The notes below the pieces were generated by a model. That model was not told where the DNA came from. It worked only from the letters and a program-made list of their open reading frames with translations, and did not search any database. From contig NZ_FNDW01000002.1 of assembly GCF_900099685.1 (NCBI RefSeq), forward strand, positions 248,001 to 312,000: a DNA stretch of 64,000 nt, written 5' to 3'. Below, piece after piece: positions 18,005-27,197 of this stretch; the first letter of the stretch is position 1; each line of letters begins with the position of its first letter. The DNA is from Chryseobacterium taeanense. GTDB taxonomy: Bacteria; Bacteroidota; Bacteroidia; Flavobacteriales; Weeksellaceae. Position numbers and translations under genes: made by a program.

Positions 18005-18433
18005 ATGAATAATAAGAAAATTGCTGTTGATTTCGACGGAACTATTGTTGATGATGCTTATCCGGCGATAGGTAAAGCAAAAATTTTTGCTTTTGAGACT
18101 TTAAAGAAACTTCAGTCACAAGGATACCGATTGATTCTCTGGACATATCGTCACGGGAAATCGCTGGACGAAGCTGTTGAATTTTGTAAAAAGAACGGTA
18201 TTGAATTTTACGCCGTAAATTCAAGTTTTGAAGGTGAAGTTTTTGATTCTGAAACCCAATCAAGAAAAATAGATGCAGATTGGTTTATCGATGACAGGAA
18301 TTTAGGAGGCTTTCCGGGATGGGGTGAGATCTATAACATTATTCAGGAAAGAATAGAATTCCGTGTGGAAGGAAAAGAGGTTTTGGCGTACTCAAAACTT
18401 AAAAAAGAAAAGAAAAAAGGATTATTCTGGTAG
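18005..18433 (+). CDS. HAD-superfamily hydrolase, small, cap-less
   Basis: 142 residues. Motif I is DFDGTIVD (nucleophile Asp9, Asp11). Motif II-like LILWTYR lies at ~50, Lys follows in FCKKNG, and WFIDDRNLG near 97 supplies the acidic motif IV. There is no room for a cap domain, which fits small phosphatases acting on accessible substrates such as phosphosugars. The substrate is unknown. It is separated from map by a repeat-rich 154-nt spacer. Confidence 0.8.
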   Translation: MNNKKIAVDFDGTIVDDAYPAIGKAKIFAFETLKKLQSQGYRLILWTYRHGKSLDEAVEFCKKNGIEFYAVNSSFEGEVFDSETQSRKIDADWFIDDRNLGGFPGWGEIYNIIQERIEFRVEGKEVLAYSKLKKEKKKGLFW

Positions 18434-18435
18434 AA

Positions 18436-18581
18436 TTATAGGAATTAGAAGTTGGATATTAGAAATTAGTCTAATATCACTTTTAATCATTTTATCCAGA
18501 AAAGTAAAGATGTTTAGAATTGGAAAATGTATTCATTTAATTGTAAATCTAATTTCTAACATCTAATATCTAACATCTATA
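18436..18581. repeat. inverted AT-rich repeat pair flanking a ~78-nt core
   Basis: The left arm (~18436-18469) contains GGAATTAGAAGTTGGATATTAGAAATTAG. The right arm (~18548-18581), read in reverse complement, gives an imperfect copy made of iterated TTAGATATTAGATGTTAGAAATTAG units. Described in parts: each arm repeats the word TTAGAxxTTAG two or three times. It occupies almost the whole HAD-map spacer. It may be a MITE-like relic or a folded mRNA element. Confidence 0.6.
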
Positions 18582-18587
18582 TAAAAA

Positions 18588-19397
18588 ATGATTCAATTAA
18601 AAACAATAGACGAGTTACGTCTTATGAAGCAAAGTGCTCAGTTGGTTTCCAGAACATTAGGAATGCTGGCAAAAGAAATCAAACCGGGAATTACTACTTT
18701 GTATTTAGATAAACTGGCACACGATTTTATTAAAGATCATGGTGCTGAACCTGCATTTTTAGGGTACGGAGGTTTTCCCTATTCTTTATGTATTTCACCG
18801 AATGAGCAAGTGGTTCACGGTTTCCCAAGTAAGGAGGAAATTAAGGAAGGTGATGTTCTTTCCGTAGATTGCGGAGCAATTTTAAACGGTTTTGTAGGAG
18901 ATCATGCCTATACATTTGAGATCGGTGAAGTAAAACCTGAAACCAAAAAACTTCTGAAAGTAGCTAAAGAATCTCTTTACAAGGGAATTGAGCAATGCGT
19001 CAGAGGGAAGAGAATAGGCGATATTTCTCATGCGATCCAGGCTCACTGCGAAAAAGAAGGATATGGTGTTGTAAGAGAACTTGTAGGGCATGGTGTCGGA
19101 AGGCAAATGCATGAAGATCCACAGGTTCCTAATTACGGAAGACAAGGAAGCGGAAAGGTAATTAAAGACGGTCTGACAATTGCCATTGAGCCGATGATTA
19201 ATCTAGGTACAGAGAAAGTGAAATTTCATAATGATGGCTGGACGGTGACTACTCTTGACAATCAGCCTTCTGCGCATTTTGAACACGACGTTGCCGTAAT
19301 CAATGGTAAACCTGTATTGCTTTCTACTTTTCAGTATATTTATGATGCTTTAGGTATTGAAAGTGATGAAGAAAAAGCTTTCCAATTGGATTTTTAA
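18588..19397 (+). CDS. map: type I methionine aminopeptidase
   Basis: 269 residues. Pita-bread fold metallopeptidase with the five metal ligands visible in order: Asp in SVDCGAI (~96), Asp in VGDHAYTF (~107), His in GHGVGRQMHEDP (~171), Glu in IAIEPMI (~203) and Glu in AHFEHDVAV (~234). It removes the initiator Met from nascent proteins; the length is that of type Ia enzymes. Its stop codon TAA shares its last A with the ATG of the following methyltransferase, so the two are translationally coupled. Confidence 0.96.
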   Translation: MIQLKTIDELRLMKQSAQLVSRTLGMLAKEIKPGITTLYLDKLAHDFIKDHGAEPAFLGYGGFPYSLCISPNEQVVHGFPSKEEIKEGDVLSVDCGAILNGFVGDHAYTFEIGEVKPETKKLLKVAKESLYKGIEQCVRGKRIGDISHAIQAHCEKEGYGVVRELVGHGVGRQMHEDPQVPNYGRQGSGKVIKDGLTIAIEPMINLGTEKVKFHNDGWTVTTLDNQPSAHFEHDVAVINGKPVLLSTFQYIYDALGIESDEEKAFQLDF

Positions 19398-20161
19398 TGA
19401 AAAAGGTTGCCAAACTTTTATTGAATAAAATTCCACGTCCTATGCTGATTAAGATAAGCATCTGGGCGAGACCTCTTATTTATCAACTCTTTAAAGGAGA
19501 CCGTTTCGTTGATCCTATTGACGGAAGATCTTACAGGAAATTTCTTCCTTATGGCTATGGTAAACAGCGTGAAAATGCTTTATCGCCAGGAACTTTAAGT
19601 CTTGAAAGACATCGCCAGATGTGGCTGTATCTTCAGAATGAAACTGATTTTTTTATCAAGAATTATAAAGTTCTGCATATTGCTCCTGAGCAGGAATTTC
19701 TCAGAAAATTTAAGCGGATGAGAAATCTGAATTACATTTCTGCCGATTTGTTTTCTCCGATTGTGGATGTAAAAGCGGATATTCTGGATCTTCCTTTTGA
19801 AGATGAAAGTTTTGATATTATTTTCTGCAATCATGTGCTGGAGCATATTGAAGACGATTCAAAGGCGATGAGTGAATTGTACAGGGTCTTGCGACCAAGA
19901 GGATGGGGGATTTTACAGGTTCCTATGAAGAATTCTCTGGAAAAAACCTATGAAGATTTTACAATTAAAGATCCTAAAGAACGTCAAAAACATTTCGGGC
20001 AATACGATCACGTTCGCTGGTATGGAATGGATTATTTCGACAGGCTTCAGAAAGCAGGTTTTAGAACAGACGCAAATTTCTATTCTCAAGTGTTTTCTGA
20101 TGAAGAAATTATAAAATACGGACTGCGGAAAAATGAAATTCTGCCTTTGGTCTACAAATAA
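19397..20161 (+). CDS. class I SAM-dependent methyltransferase (type 11)
   Basis: 254 residues. Starts within the map stop codon (1-nt overlap). The Rossmann core shows a divergent motif I, KVLHIAPEQEFL (~92), then KADILDLPFEDESFDIIFCNHVLEHIEDDSKAM in the usual motif II-IV order, with the LEHIE post-motif and LYRVLRPRGWGILQVP. The APEQ in place of a glycine-rich loop is typical of one flavobacterial subgroup. The substrate is unknown. The C-terminal YGMDYFDRLQKAGF stretch resembles lipid/quinone-type family members. Confidence 0.85.
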   Translation: MKKVAKLLLNKIPRPMLIKISIWARPLIYQLFKGDRFVDPIDGRSYRKFLPYGYGKQRENALSPGTLSLERHRQMWLYLQNETDFFIKNYKVLHIAPEQEFLRKFKRMRNLNYISADLFSPIVDVKADILDLPFEDESFDIIFCNHVLEHIEDDSKAMSELYRVLRPRGWGILQVPMKNSLEKTYEDFTIKDPKERQKHFGQYDHVRWYGMDYFDRLQKAGFRTDANFYSQVFSDEEIIKYGLRKNEILPLVYK

Positions 20162-20165
20162 GTAA

Positions 20166-20206
20166 GTAAAAAACATCTTCAGATAAGGAGATGTTTTTAC
20201 TTTTTA
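20166..20206 (+). terminator. terminator of the map-methyltransferase unit
   Basis: AAAAACATCT (20169-20178) pairs with AGATGTTTTT (20189-20198) around a ~10-nt loop, followed by ACTTTTTATT. Confidence 0.8.
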
Positions 20207-20257
20207 TTCAATTATTCTTTTATAAATTTCTGTTATTTTGTTGTTAGTATGATCGAA

Positions 20258-20587
20258 TTAATGTGAAGAAACAGCTTTCAGCCCAATAACCGAGCCTATT
20301 AATGTTACAATAAAGAAAATTCTCCAAAAGGTTACGGGATCTTTAAAGAAAAAAATACCTACCAGCGCTGTTCCCACTGCACCAATACCCGTCCAGACTG
20401 CATATGCTGTGCCGATAGGAAGTGTTTCCGTTGCTTTAATGAGCAGAAGCATACTTATTGTAAGGGAAATTAGAAACCCGGCAAACCATAAATACATGGC
20501 TGTTCCCGTTGTTTCTTTCACTTTGCCCAAACAAGACGCGAAGGCGACTTCAAATAATCCAGCGATAATTAAGATAATCCAGTTCAT
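20258..20587 (-). CDS. SMR-family transporter, SugE/Gdx-like
   Basis: 109 residues with four predicted membrane helices. The essential Glu13 sits in helix 1 (IIAGLFEVAFA). Helix 3 carries PIGTAYAVWTGIGAVGTALVG, the SMR signature, and a loop FFKDPVTFWR leads to helix 4. The W-x-G-I-G-A form and short length are closest to the guanidinium-exporter (Gdx/SugE) branch, with drug-exporting EmrE types as the alternative. No guanidine riboswitch was recognised upstream. Single-copy gene here, so a homodimer with dual topology is expected. Confidence 0.88.
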   Translation of the reverse strand: MNWIILIIAGLFEVAFASCLGKVKETTGTAMYLWFAGFLISLTISMLLLIKATETLPIGTAYAVWTGIGAVGTALVGIFFFKDPVTFWRIFFIVTLIGSVIGLKAVSSH

Positions 20588-20683
20588 TTTTTATTTTCTG
20601 GTGCAAAGTTCAGAATTTAAAATCAAATTTTACTTTTACAACCTTAAAACTTCCGGACATTTTAAAATAAGTCTGTTCAGGTT

Positions 20684-21280
20684 TTATATATAAATTTTCC
20701 TGTTGATGATTTTCAGAAAATCTTCTTTTTCAAGTTTTTTAATGGTACGAATTACAGTTTCTACCCTCAAAGCTGTTATAGATGCGATCTGCTGTCTCGT
20801 AAGCGGGACTTCGAAAGAGAATTTTGATTCGTCGTCGCTAAAGCTTTTCTGATAGTTAAGAGCTCCCTTTATTCGAATGTCGGGGCGTAATGAAGTATTA
20901 TTTTCAAGCATGATATACTTCTGATAAAGACGTTCTGATAAGAATTTATTGATATCTCTTGAGATCTCCTGATTCTCATCCAATAATTTTACAAAACTGC
21001 TTTTCGATAATTTCAGTACGGTCGTTTCCTCGAAAGCTATTGCATTTACAGGATATGTTTCATCAATAAATAATAATAATTCACATACACTAAGCCCTTT
21101 ATTCAAAATGGCGAGGATAAGCTCCTTTCCATCTTCATTATAATGATTAAGTTTTATTCTTCCCTTTACAATCTGATAATAATATTTGGGAACACTGCTT
21201 TCTTCAAATATAATATGAGAGGGTTTAAAGTTTTCCAGTTGTGCTCCGTAGGATAGCAGGAGATTTTCTTCAATTAACAT
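20684..21280 (-). CDS. Crp/Fnr-family transcriptional regulator
   Basis: 198 residues. The N-terminal cNMP-binding-like beta barrel (PKYYYQIVKGRIKLNHYNEDGKELILAILNKG without the cAMP arginine-serine pair) spans ~20-115. A long helix is followed by a C-terminal HTH (LTRQQIASITALRVETVIRTIKKLE, ~157-181). The effector is unknown; there are no Fnr-type cysteines at the N-terminus. It is divergent from the kinase operon with a 441-nt spacer. Confidence 0.88.
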   Translation of the reverse strand: MLIEENLLLSYGAQLENFKPSHIIFEESSVPKYYYQIVKGRIKLNHYNEDGKELILAILNKGLSVCELLLFIDETYPVNAIAFEETTVLKLSKSSFVKLLDENQEISRDINKFLSERLYQKYIMLENNTSLRPDIRIKGALNYQKSFSDDESKFSFEVPLTRQQIASITALRVETVIRTIKKLEKEDFLKIINRKIYI

Positions 21281-21388
21281 ATAGTAAAATTTTAATTTCG
21301 ATATTGATAATAAACGTTTAATGTATTATGATAAAATCATCCTTGCAAAATCCGTACACTTTAATGATATTTCCCTTATAAAAACAAT

Positions 21389-21412
21389 AAACCCCCGAAA
21401 ATACAGGGGTTT
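21389..21412. terminator. orphan terminator-like hairpin
   Basis: AAACCCC (21389-21395) pairs with GGGGTTT (21406-21412). It lies inside a divergent promoter region where no transcript is expected to end. Confidence 0.55.
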
Positions 21413-21601
21413 AAAAAATTGAAAGTATATATTTAAGTGAAAAAGTGTTGTCTCCTATTATTCAAACACTGTGCCGTGAATTATGAATTTTGCAGAAAAT
21501 TTATTTGCGAAATTCGCCTTTTTATTAATTTAATTTCTAATACATTGATTTACTGGAATAAATATTGCTACGTATTCAGAGATTTTTTTTCACCTTAAAA
21601 A

Positions 21602-21609
21602 TATATTTG
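21602..21609 (+). promoter_or_regulatory. -7 promoter element of the signalling operon
   Basis: TATATTTG matches TAnnTTTG. If used, it leaves a leader of about 105 nt before the start at 21722. Confidence 0.45.
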
Positions 21610-21721
21610 CATTAATGTGGTATGTACGCTGATAATCATTAAAATATTAGTGGATTTTCGGAATTTTGTAAGTATTTTTGAGGTTAAACTAAATATAATT
21701 AATTATTGATTCTATATTTTT

Positions 21722-23197
21722 ATGATCTTAATTGTTGATGATAACCAAAGCAATCTCTATTCGCTTAAAAAATTGCTGGAATCTAAAGACTTTCAGGTAG
21801 ATACAGCAGGTTCTGGAGAAGAAGCATTGGGGAAAGCATTGAAAAATGATTATGCTTTAATTATTTTAGATGTGCAAATGCCTGATATGGATGGCTTTGA
21901 AGTTGCGGAAACCCTTGCAGGATATAGTAAAACGAAGGAAGTTCCCATTATATTCTTGTCTGCGGTAAATACCGAAAAACGATTTATAACAAGAGGTTAT
22001 GCATCAGGAGGTAAAGATTACGTAACAAAACCCGTAGACCCGGAAATTCTTTTACTCAAAGTAAAAACTTTTTACAGCCTCCAGGAGCAGAATATTGCAC
22101 TGAAAAAAACGCAGCAAAGCCTTGAACTCGAAGTGAAAGGTAGAAGAGAATCTCAGGTAACACTGAAATCTCAGATCGATCATTTTCATCTTATGCTGGA
22201 ATCGTTACCGCAGATAGCTTTTACATTGACTAAAGAAGGAGTTGTAGATTTTGTTAACTGTAAATGGTATCAGTATTGCAAATCTGCAAAACAATTCCCG
22301 GAAACTCATCCTGATGACTTCAATATTCAGGAGGAATTTGAGCGGTGTAGAAAAAAAGGAACTGCTCTGGAACTTGAAGTAAGAATTAAAAATATAGAAT
22401 CCGGAAATTACCGATATCATCTGCTTCGCGTTACTCCGGTGTATGACGGAGATGCTATTAAAAACTGGGTCGGAACTTTTACAGATATCGACGACCAGAA
22501 AAAAGTAGAAAAGGAAAAGGATGAATTCCTGAGTATTGCAAGTCATGAACTCAAAACTCCTTTAACGAGTATTAAAGCTTATGTTCAGCTTTTGGAAAGG
22601 AAATTGAAGTTGGATAAAGAAAGTGCTGAGGCTGGATTTGTGACTAAAGTACAGGATCAGATCGAGAAGCTTAATACACTCATTACAGATCTGCTTGATG
22701 TTTCCAAAATAGAAAACGGAAAACTGAAAATCAATAAAAAACCTACCAATCTTGAAAATGTTATCAGCAATGCAATTGATACCATTCTTCAGACTCATGA
22801 TGAAAATCGTGTAAAAATAAAAAGGGACGGCGTGAAGCCGGATATTCTTATCCCGCTTGATGAAATTCGTATTGAGCAGGTTTTAATTAATTTTTTAACA
22901 AACGCTATTAAATATTCCCCTAAAAATAACCAGGTGGTAGTTACTACTTTTGTTGACGAAGAAGAACAGGAAGTAAGAGTAAATGTTACCGACTTTGGGA
23001 TTGGCATTCCGGATTTTAAGCAGGAAGCTGTTTTTCGTAAATTTTACCGTGTTGAAGAGTCTTCTCTTCAGTTTCAGGGAATGGGTATAGGTTTATTCAT
23101 ATGCTCAGAAATCATCAAACAGCATCACGGAAACATTGGTGTTTCGAGCAAAGTAGACGAAGGATCTACATTTTATTTCACATTACCATTAAATTAA
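21722..23197 (+). CDS. response-regulator/PAS/histidine-kinase fusion
   Basis: 491 residues, no membrane segment. An N-terminal receiver domain (residues 1-120) has acidic DD at 6-7, phospho-acceptor Asp50 in LIILDVQMPDMDG and Lys103 in VTKPVD. A PAS domain follows at ~150-255. The HisKA box is FLSIASHELKTPL with His275, and the HATPase_c domain has NAIKYSP, DFGIGIP and GMGIGLFI. This is a soluble kinase that can receive phosphate at its front and pass it on. Only 6 nt separate it from the next kinase gene. Confidence 0.93.
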   Translation: MILIVDDNQSNLYSLKKLLESKDFQVDTAGSGEEALGKALKNDYALIILDVQMPDMDGFEVAETLAGYSKTKEVPIIFLSAVNTEKRFITRGYASGGKDYVTKPVDPEILLLKVKTFYSLQEQNIALKKTQQSLELEVKGRRESQVTLKSQIDHFHLMLESLPQIAFTLTKEGVVDFVNCKWYQYCKSAKQFPETHPDDFNIQEEFERCRKKGTALELEVRIKNIESGNYRYHLLRVTPVYDGDAIKNWVGTFTDIDDQKKVEKEKDEFLSIASHELKTPLTSIKAYVQLLERKLKLDKESAEAGFVTKVQDQIEKLNTLITDLLDVSKIENGKLKINKKPTNLENVISNAIDTILQTHDENRVKIKRDGVKPDILIPLDEIRIEQVLINFLTNAIKYSPKNNQVVVTTFVDEEEQEVRVNVTDFGIGIPDFKQEAVFRKFYRVEESSLQFQGMGIGLFICSEIIKQHHGNIGVSSKVDEGSTFYFTLPLN

Positions 23198-23203
23198 TTT
23201 TCA

Positions 23204-26200
23204 ATGCCGAAAAAAATTATACGAAATCTTCAGTTTGGAGTTGGGCTTTCTTTAATAATATTGATCGCGAGTTCAATTGCATCTTATGTCAGCATACAGA
23301 AGCAGATGGAAAACCGTGAAAACCTTTCAAAAAGCCGTAGAGCCATTACCGCAGTAAAAGATGTTTTAGTCTCCTTGCTGGATGCAGAAACAGGTAACAG
23401 AGGATATCAGCTTACAGGCAGAGAAAGCTTTCTGGAGCCTTTTAACAGAAGCCTTGTTGAGTTTCCCAAAGCGATTGAAGGAGCCAAAAACTTAGATATT
23501 ACAGATAAAAATCAGATTAGTCGGTTACAGGAACTCGAAAGAAATGTAAATACGAACATTTCAAATCTGAAACATTTTGTAGACAATAGAAAGAAAGGCA
23601 TTTCAATGACCCAGCAACAGGTTCTTATGAGCAAGGGATATATGGACAGATGCCGTAAGCTCGTTCAGGAATTTGTGCAGTATGAAGAAGTTCAGCTTGC
23701 TAAGAAAAACAATGATCTGAACAGTTCTTCCAATATGACTGTTCTATTTATTATTATTTCAGCGATCGGAGCGATTGTTGTGACCGCTTATTTCTACTAC
23801 AAACTAAGAGCTGACCTTATCCGTAGAGATAAATTAGAAAAAGCACTTCAGGCCAAAGATATTGAGATCAGCAGAAGGGTAAGTGCTATAAGGCATATAG
23901 CCAACAGAGTGGCCCACGGAGACTATGACCAGAGAGCGGTAGACCATTCTGAGGATGACCTTGGAGATCTTGCAGAATCTCTAAATAATATGACGGAATC
24001 TCTTAAAACTTCATTTGATAAAATTAATGCCAGCGATTGGCGCCAGAAAGGGCTTGCTCTACTTAATGAATCAATGATGGGAAATAAGACTGTGCAGGAG
24101 GTTTCAGATAATGCTTTGGAACAGATTATTGAATATGGAAAATGTATTAACGGATCGATTTACCTTTACGATGAAGGATTGCTTAAACTAAAAGCAGCTT
24201 TAGGTCTGGAAAACAACATGAAAAGAATTTTTGAGCCTGGCGAAGGAATGGTTGGACAAACCTTCATTACCGAAAAAACACAGGTTTATAACAATCTTCA
24301 TGAAGACGATTTTGTCGTAACATTTGCCAGCAGCACGATAAAAATTTATGGAATATTACTGCTCCCTGTTTTTGCAGATGGAAAAATCATAGGTGTTCTG
24401 GAATTAGGATCTACTAATAATTTTGATGAGAATAGGATAAACTATTTTGTTGAATGTACCCGAAATATAGGCGTTGCATTAAGTGCAGCCAAAGGCCGTG
24501 AAAAAGAGCAGCAGCTTTTAGAAGAAACCCAGGCTCAATCTGAAGAGTTACAGGTACAACATTCTGAACTTGAAAACCTTAACACAGAGCTTGAAGCGCA
24601 GACCCAGAAACTACAGGCTTCCGAGGAAGAACTTAAAGTACAACAGGAAGAACTGATGCAGGCGAATGCTGAACTCGAAGAGCGGTCAAGGCTGCTGGAA
24701 GAAAAAAATCACCTGATTGCCGAAAGAAATAATGAAATTCAGAAAAAAGTAGAAGAACTCGCTTTAAGTACAAAATACAAATCAGAGTTCCTGGCGAATA
24801 TGTCTCATGAGCTTCGTACACCACTCAATTCTATTTTACTTTTATCTCGTCTGATGGCCGAAAATCCGGAAGAAAATTTAAATGAAGACCAGATAGAATC
24901 AGCGAAAGTAATCCAGAGCTCGGGAAGCAGTTTGCTGACGTTAATCGATGAAATTCTTGATCTTGCCAAAATTGAATCTGGTAAAATGACTTTAGAATAT
25001 CAGCAGGTTTTCGTTGAAGATATTGTAAAAGATTTAAAAAACCTCTTCAATCCTGTATTCCAGGAAAAAAGGCTTCAGTTTAATGTAGAGATCGAAAAAG
25101 ATTTACAAAAAGCCATCGAAACCGATCGTTTGAGAGTAGACCAAGTATTAAGAAATTTACTGTCTAATGCTCTGAAATTTACAACGGAAGGAAGCATTAA
25201 CTTAAACATTAAGAAAGATCCAAACAAGAGAGATTTTATTATTTTCTCTGTAAAAGATACTGGAATTGGTATTGCAGAAGATAAGCAGAAAATTATTTTT
25301 GAAGCTTTTCAGCAGGCAGATGGTTCCACGAGAAGAAAATTTGGAGGAACAGGTCTTGGATTGTCTATCAGCAGGGAAATTGCGAGACTTTTAGGAGGAG
25401 AGCTTACCCTAGAAAGTAAAGTGGATGAAGGAAGTGAATTCAGTCTTACTATTCCGGTAAAGGCAGTTTTGGAAATTGAGCAGATCGAAACAGATCAGGA
25501 TATCGTGGAGATTATCCGTGAAGATGTAGTGGAGATCAAAAATATTCTTGATGACGGGGAAGAGGAGTATTATAATACCATCAATAACCTGAAAATCCCT
25601 GAAGATGTAGATGATGACAGAAAGAATATTCAGGCCGGTGACAAAGTGATTTTAATTATCGAAGATGACACCAACTTTGCTAAAGCTTTATTAAAATATG
25701 CTCATATGCAGAATTATAAGGCAGTAGTAGCAGTAAGAGGAGATCATGGGATTTCAGCTGCATTGCAGTACCGTCCGCACGCTATTCTGCTGGATGTACA
25801 GCTTCCGGTAAAAGACGGATGGCAGGTTATGGATGAGCTTAAATCAAACCCGGAAACTAAACATATTCCGGTACATATGATGTCTGTACTGCACGTAAAG
25901 AAAGAAAGTCTTATGAAAGGTGCTATTGACTTCATCAACAAGCCTGTAGCGCTGGATCAGATGACTGAAGTATTCAGAAAGATTGAAGAAGTGCTCAGCA
26001 AATCGCCTCAGAAAGTTTTAATTGTTGAAGAAAATGCCAAGCATGCCAGCGCACTTTCTTACTTCCTGGGTAATTTTAATATATCATTGTCTGTAGAAAA
26101 TAACGTGGAAGACAGTGTAAAAGCACTGACTACGGATCATATAGATTGTGTTATCCTTGATATAGGATCTTTAAAAGGAGATGAATATCAGATCGTTGAA

Positions 26201-26815
26201 TCTATTAAGAGTTATGAAGGTTTGGAAAATCTTCCGATTATCATATTTACGGAACGAAATTTGTCTAAATCAGAAGAATTAAAAATAAAACAATATGCAG
26301 ATTCCATCGTTGTGAAAACCGCACATTCCTATCAGAGAATTCTGGATGAAGTAGGCTTGTTTTTACATCTTGTGGAAGAGAAAAATAATTCTATTGAAAC
26401 GGTAAGAAATAAAACATTAGGATCTTTAACCGAAGTCTTAAGCGGTAAAAAAATACTGATTACCGATGACGATGTGCGTAATATTTTCTCTCTTACAAAA
26501 GCATTGGAAAAATATAAAGTTGAAGTTGTGGTGGCCATGGACGGAAAACATGCGCTACAGCAGATCAAAGAACATCCAGATGTAGACGTTATCCTGATGG
26601 ATATGATGATGCCGGAAATGGATGGCTACGAAACAATAAAGCAGATTAGGAAAATGCCGATGTTTACAAGACTTCCTATCATTGCGGTTACGGCAAAATC
26701 GATGATTGGTGAGCGCGAAAAATGCATTACCGCAGGAGCATCGGATTATATCTCGAAACCTGTAGATATAGATCAGCTATTATCCTTACTTAGAGTTTGG
26801 TTATATGAAATTTAA
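23204..26815 (+). CDS. hybrid sensor kinase: CHASE3-HAMP-GAF-HisKA-HATPase-REC x3
   Basis: 1203 residues. TM1 is ~12-32 and TM2 ~177-200, enclosing a CHASE3 sensor (LLDAETGNRGYQLTG). A HAMP domain follows at ~200-265, GAF at ~290-430, then a long Glu/Gln coiled coil to ~520. The kinase box is FLANMSHELRTPLNS, with a complete HATPase_c (DTGIGIAEDKQ, FGGTGLGLSI). Three receiver domains close the protein: LLDVQLPVKDGW, the weaker ILDIGSLKGDE, and LMDMMMPEMDGYE. The architecture fits multi-step phosphorelay kinases of Bacteroidota. The middle receiver keeps its Asp but lacks the MP motif, so its activity is doubtful. Confidence 0.93.
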   Translation: MPKKIIRNLQFGVGLSLIILIASSIASYVSIQKQMENRENLSKSRRAITAVKDVLVSLLDAETGNRGYQLTGRESFLEPFNRSLVEFPKAIEGAKNLDITDKNQISRLQELERNVNTNISNLKHFVDNRKKGISMTQQQVLMSKGYMDRCRKLVQEFVQYEEVQLAKKNNDLNSSSNMTVLFIIISAIGAIVVTAYFYYKLRADLIRRDKLEKALQAKDIEISRRVSAIRHIANRVAHGDYDQRAVDHSEDDLGDLAESLNNMTESLKTSFDKINASDWRQKGLALLNESMMGNKTVQEVSDNALEQIIEYGKCINGSIYLYDEGLLKLKAALGLENNMKRIFEPGEGMVGQTFITEKTQVYNNLHEDDFVVTFASSTIKIYGILLLPVFADGKIIGVLELGSTNNFDENRINYFVECTRNIGVALSAAKGREKEQQLLEETQAQSEELQVQHSELENLNTELEAQTQKLQASEEELKVQQEELMQANAELEERSRLLEEKNHLIAERNNEIQKKVEELALSTKYKSEFLANMSHELRTPLNSILLLSRLMAENPEENLNEDQIESAKVIQSSGSSLLTLIDEILDLAKIESGKMTLEYQQVFVEDIVKDLKNLFNPVFQEKRLQFNVEIEKDLQKAIETDRLRVDQVLRNLLSNALKFTTEGSINLNIKKDPNKRDFIIFSVKDTGIGIAEDKQKIIFEAFQQADGSTRRKFGGTGLGLSISREIARLLGGELTLESKVDEGSEFSLTIPVKAVLEIEQIETDQDIVEIIREDVVEIKNILDDGEEEYYNTINNLKIPEDVDDDRKNIQAGDKVILIIEDDTNFAKALLKYAHMQNYKAVVAVRGDHGISAALQYRPHAILLDVQLPVKDGWQVMDELKSNPETKHIPVHMMSVLHVKKESLMKGAIDFINKPVALDQMTEVFRKIEEVLSKSPQKVLIVEENAKHASALSYFLGNFNISLSVENNVEDSVKALTTDHIDCVILDIGSLKGDEYQIVESIKSYEGLENLPIIIFTERNLSKSEELKIKQYADSIVVKTAHSYQRILDEVGLFLHLVEEKNNSIETVRNKTLGSLTEVLSGKKILITDDDVRNIFSLTKALEKYKVEVVVAMDGKHALQQIKEHPDVDVILMDMMMPEMDGYETIKQIRKMPMFTRLPIIAVTAKSMIGEREKCITAGASDYISKPVDIDQLLSLLRVWLYEI

Positions 26816-26830
26816 ACAGCTAAAATTCTG

Positions 26831-27196
26831 ATGAATAAAAAAGTTTTAATTGTGGACGATGATCCGCGAAATATATTTGCCCTGAAACTGACACTGAAAT
26901 CCAGGGGCTATCAGATCGAAAGCTGTACAATGGCTCAGGAGGCTATTGATATTCTCAAGAAAGATAATCAGTTCACCGCCGTTCTCATGGATATGATGAT
27001 GCCGGAGATGGATGGCTATGAAGCGATAAAAATAATAAGAAGTATACCTTCTATCAGCGAAGTTCCGGTAATCTCAGTTACTGCACAGGCTATGCCTGAA
27101 GACCGTCAGAAATGTCTGGATGCCGGCGCACAGGATTATGTGTCGAAGCCGATAGATGTAGACCAATTAATAAATGCTATTGAAAAACTAACGTAA
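26831..27196 (+). CDS. stand-alone response regulator receiver
   Basis: 121 residues, a single CheY-like domain. The acidic pocket is VDDDP (9-11), the phospho-acceptor Asp54 in LMDMMMPEMDGYE, the Thr in SVTAQA and Lys in YVSKPIDVD. No output domain. It closely resembles the last receiver of the preceding kinase and may compete with it or carry phosphate onward. It lies 15 nt after the kinase and 1 nt before cheR. Confidence 0.92.
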   Translation: MNKKVLIVDDDPRNIFALKLTLKSRGYQIESCTMAQEAIDILKKDNQFTAVLMDMMMPEMDGYEAIKIIRSIPSISEVPVISVTAQAMPEDRQKCLDAGAQDYVSKPIDVDQLINAIEKLT

Positions 27197-27197
27197 A

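Larger units (their letters stand above)
21281..21721. other. 441-nt divergent spacer upstream of the signalling operon
   Basis: It holds the regulator promoter side, one terminator-like hairpin (21389-21412) and the TATATTTG element of the kinase operon (21602-21609). No ORF with coding character was seen. GCGAAATTCGC near 21507 is a small palindrome. Confidence 0.5.

Noticed and set aside
18363..18566. 67-residue ORF running from the HAD gene into the repeat spacer
   Set aside because: Out of frame with the HAD gene, ends inside the inverted repeat; no domain.
20258..20700. Guanidine riboswitch upstream of the SMR gene
   Set aside because: The short leader shows no ykkC-type ACGR/G-rich motifs.
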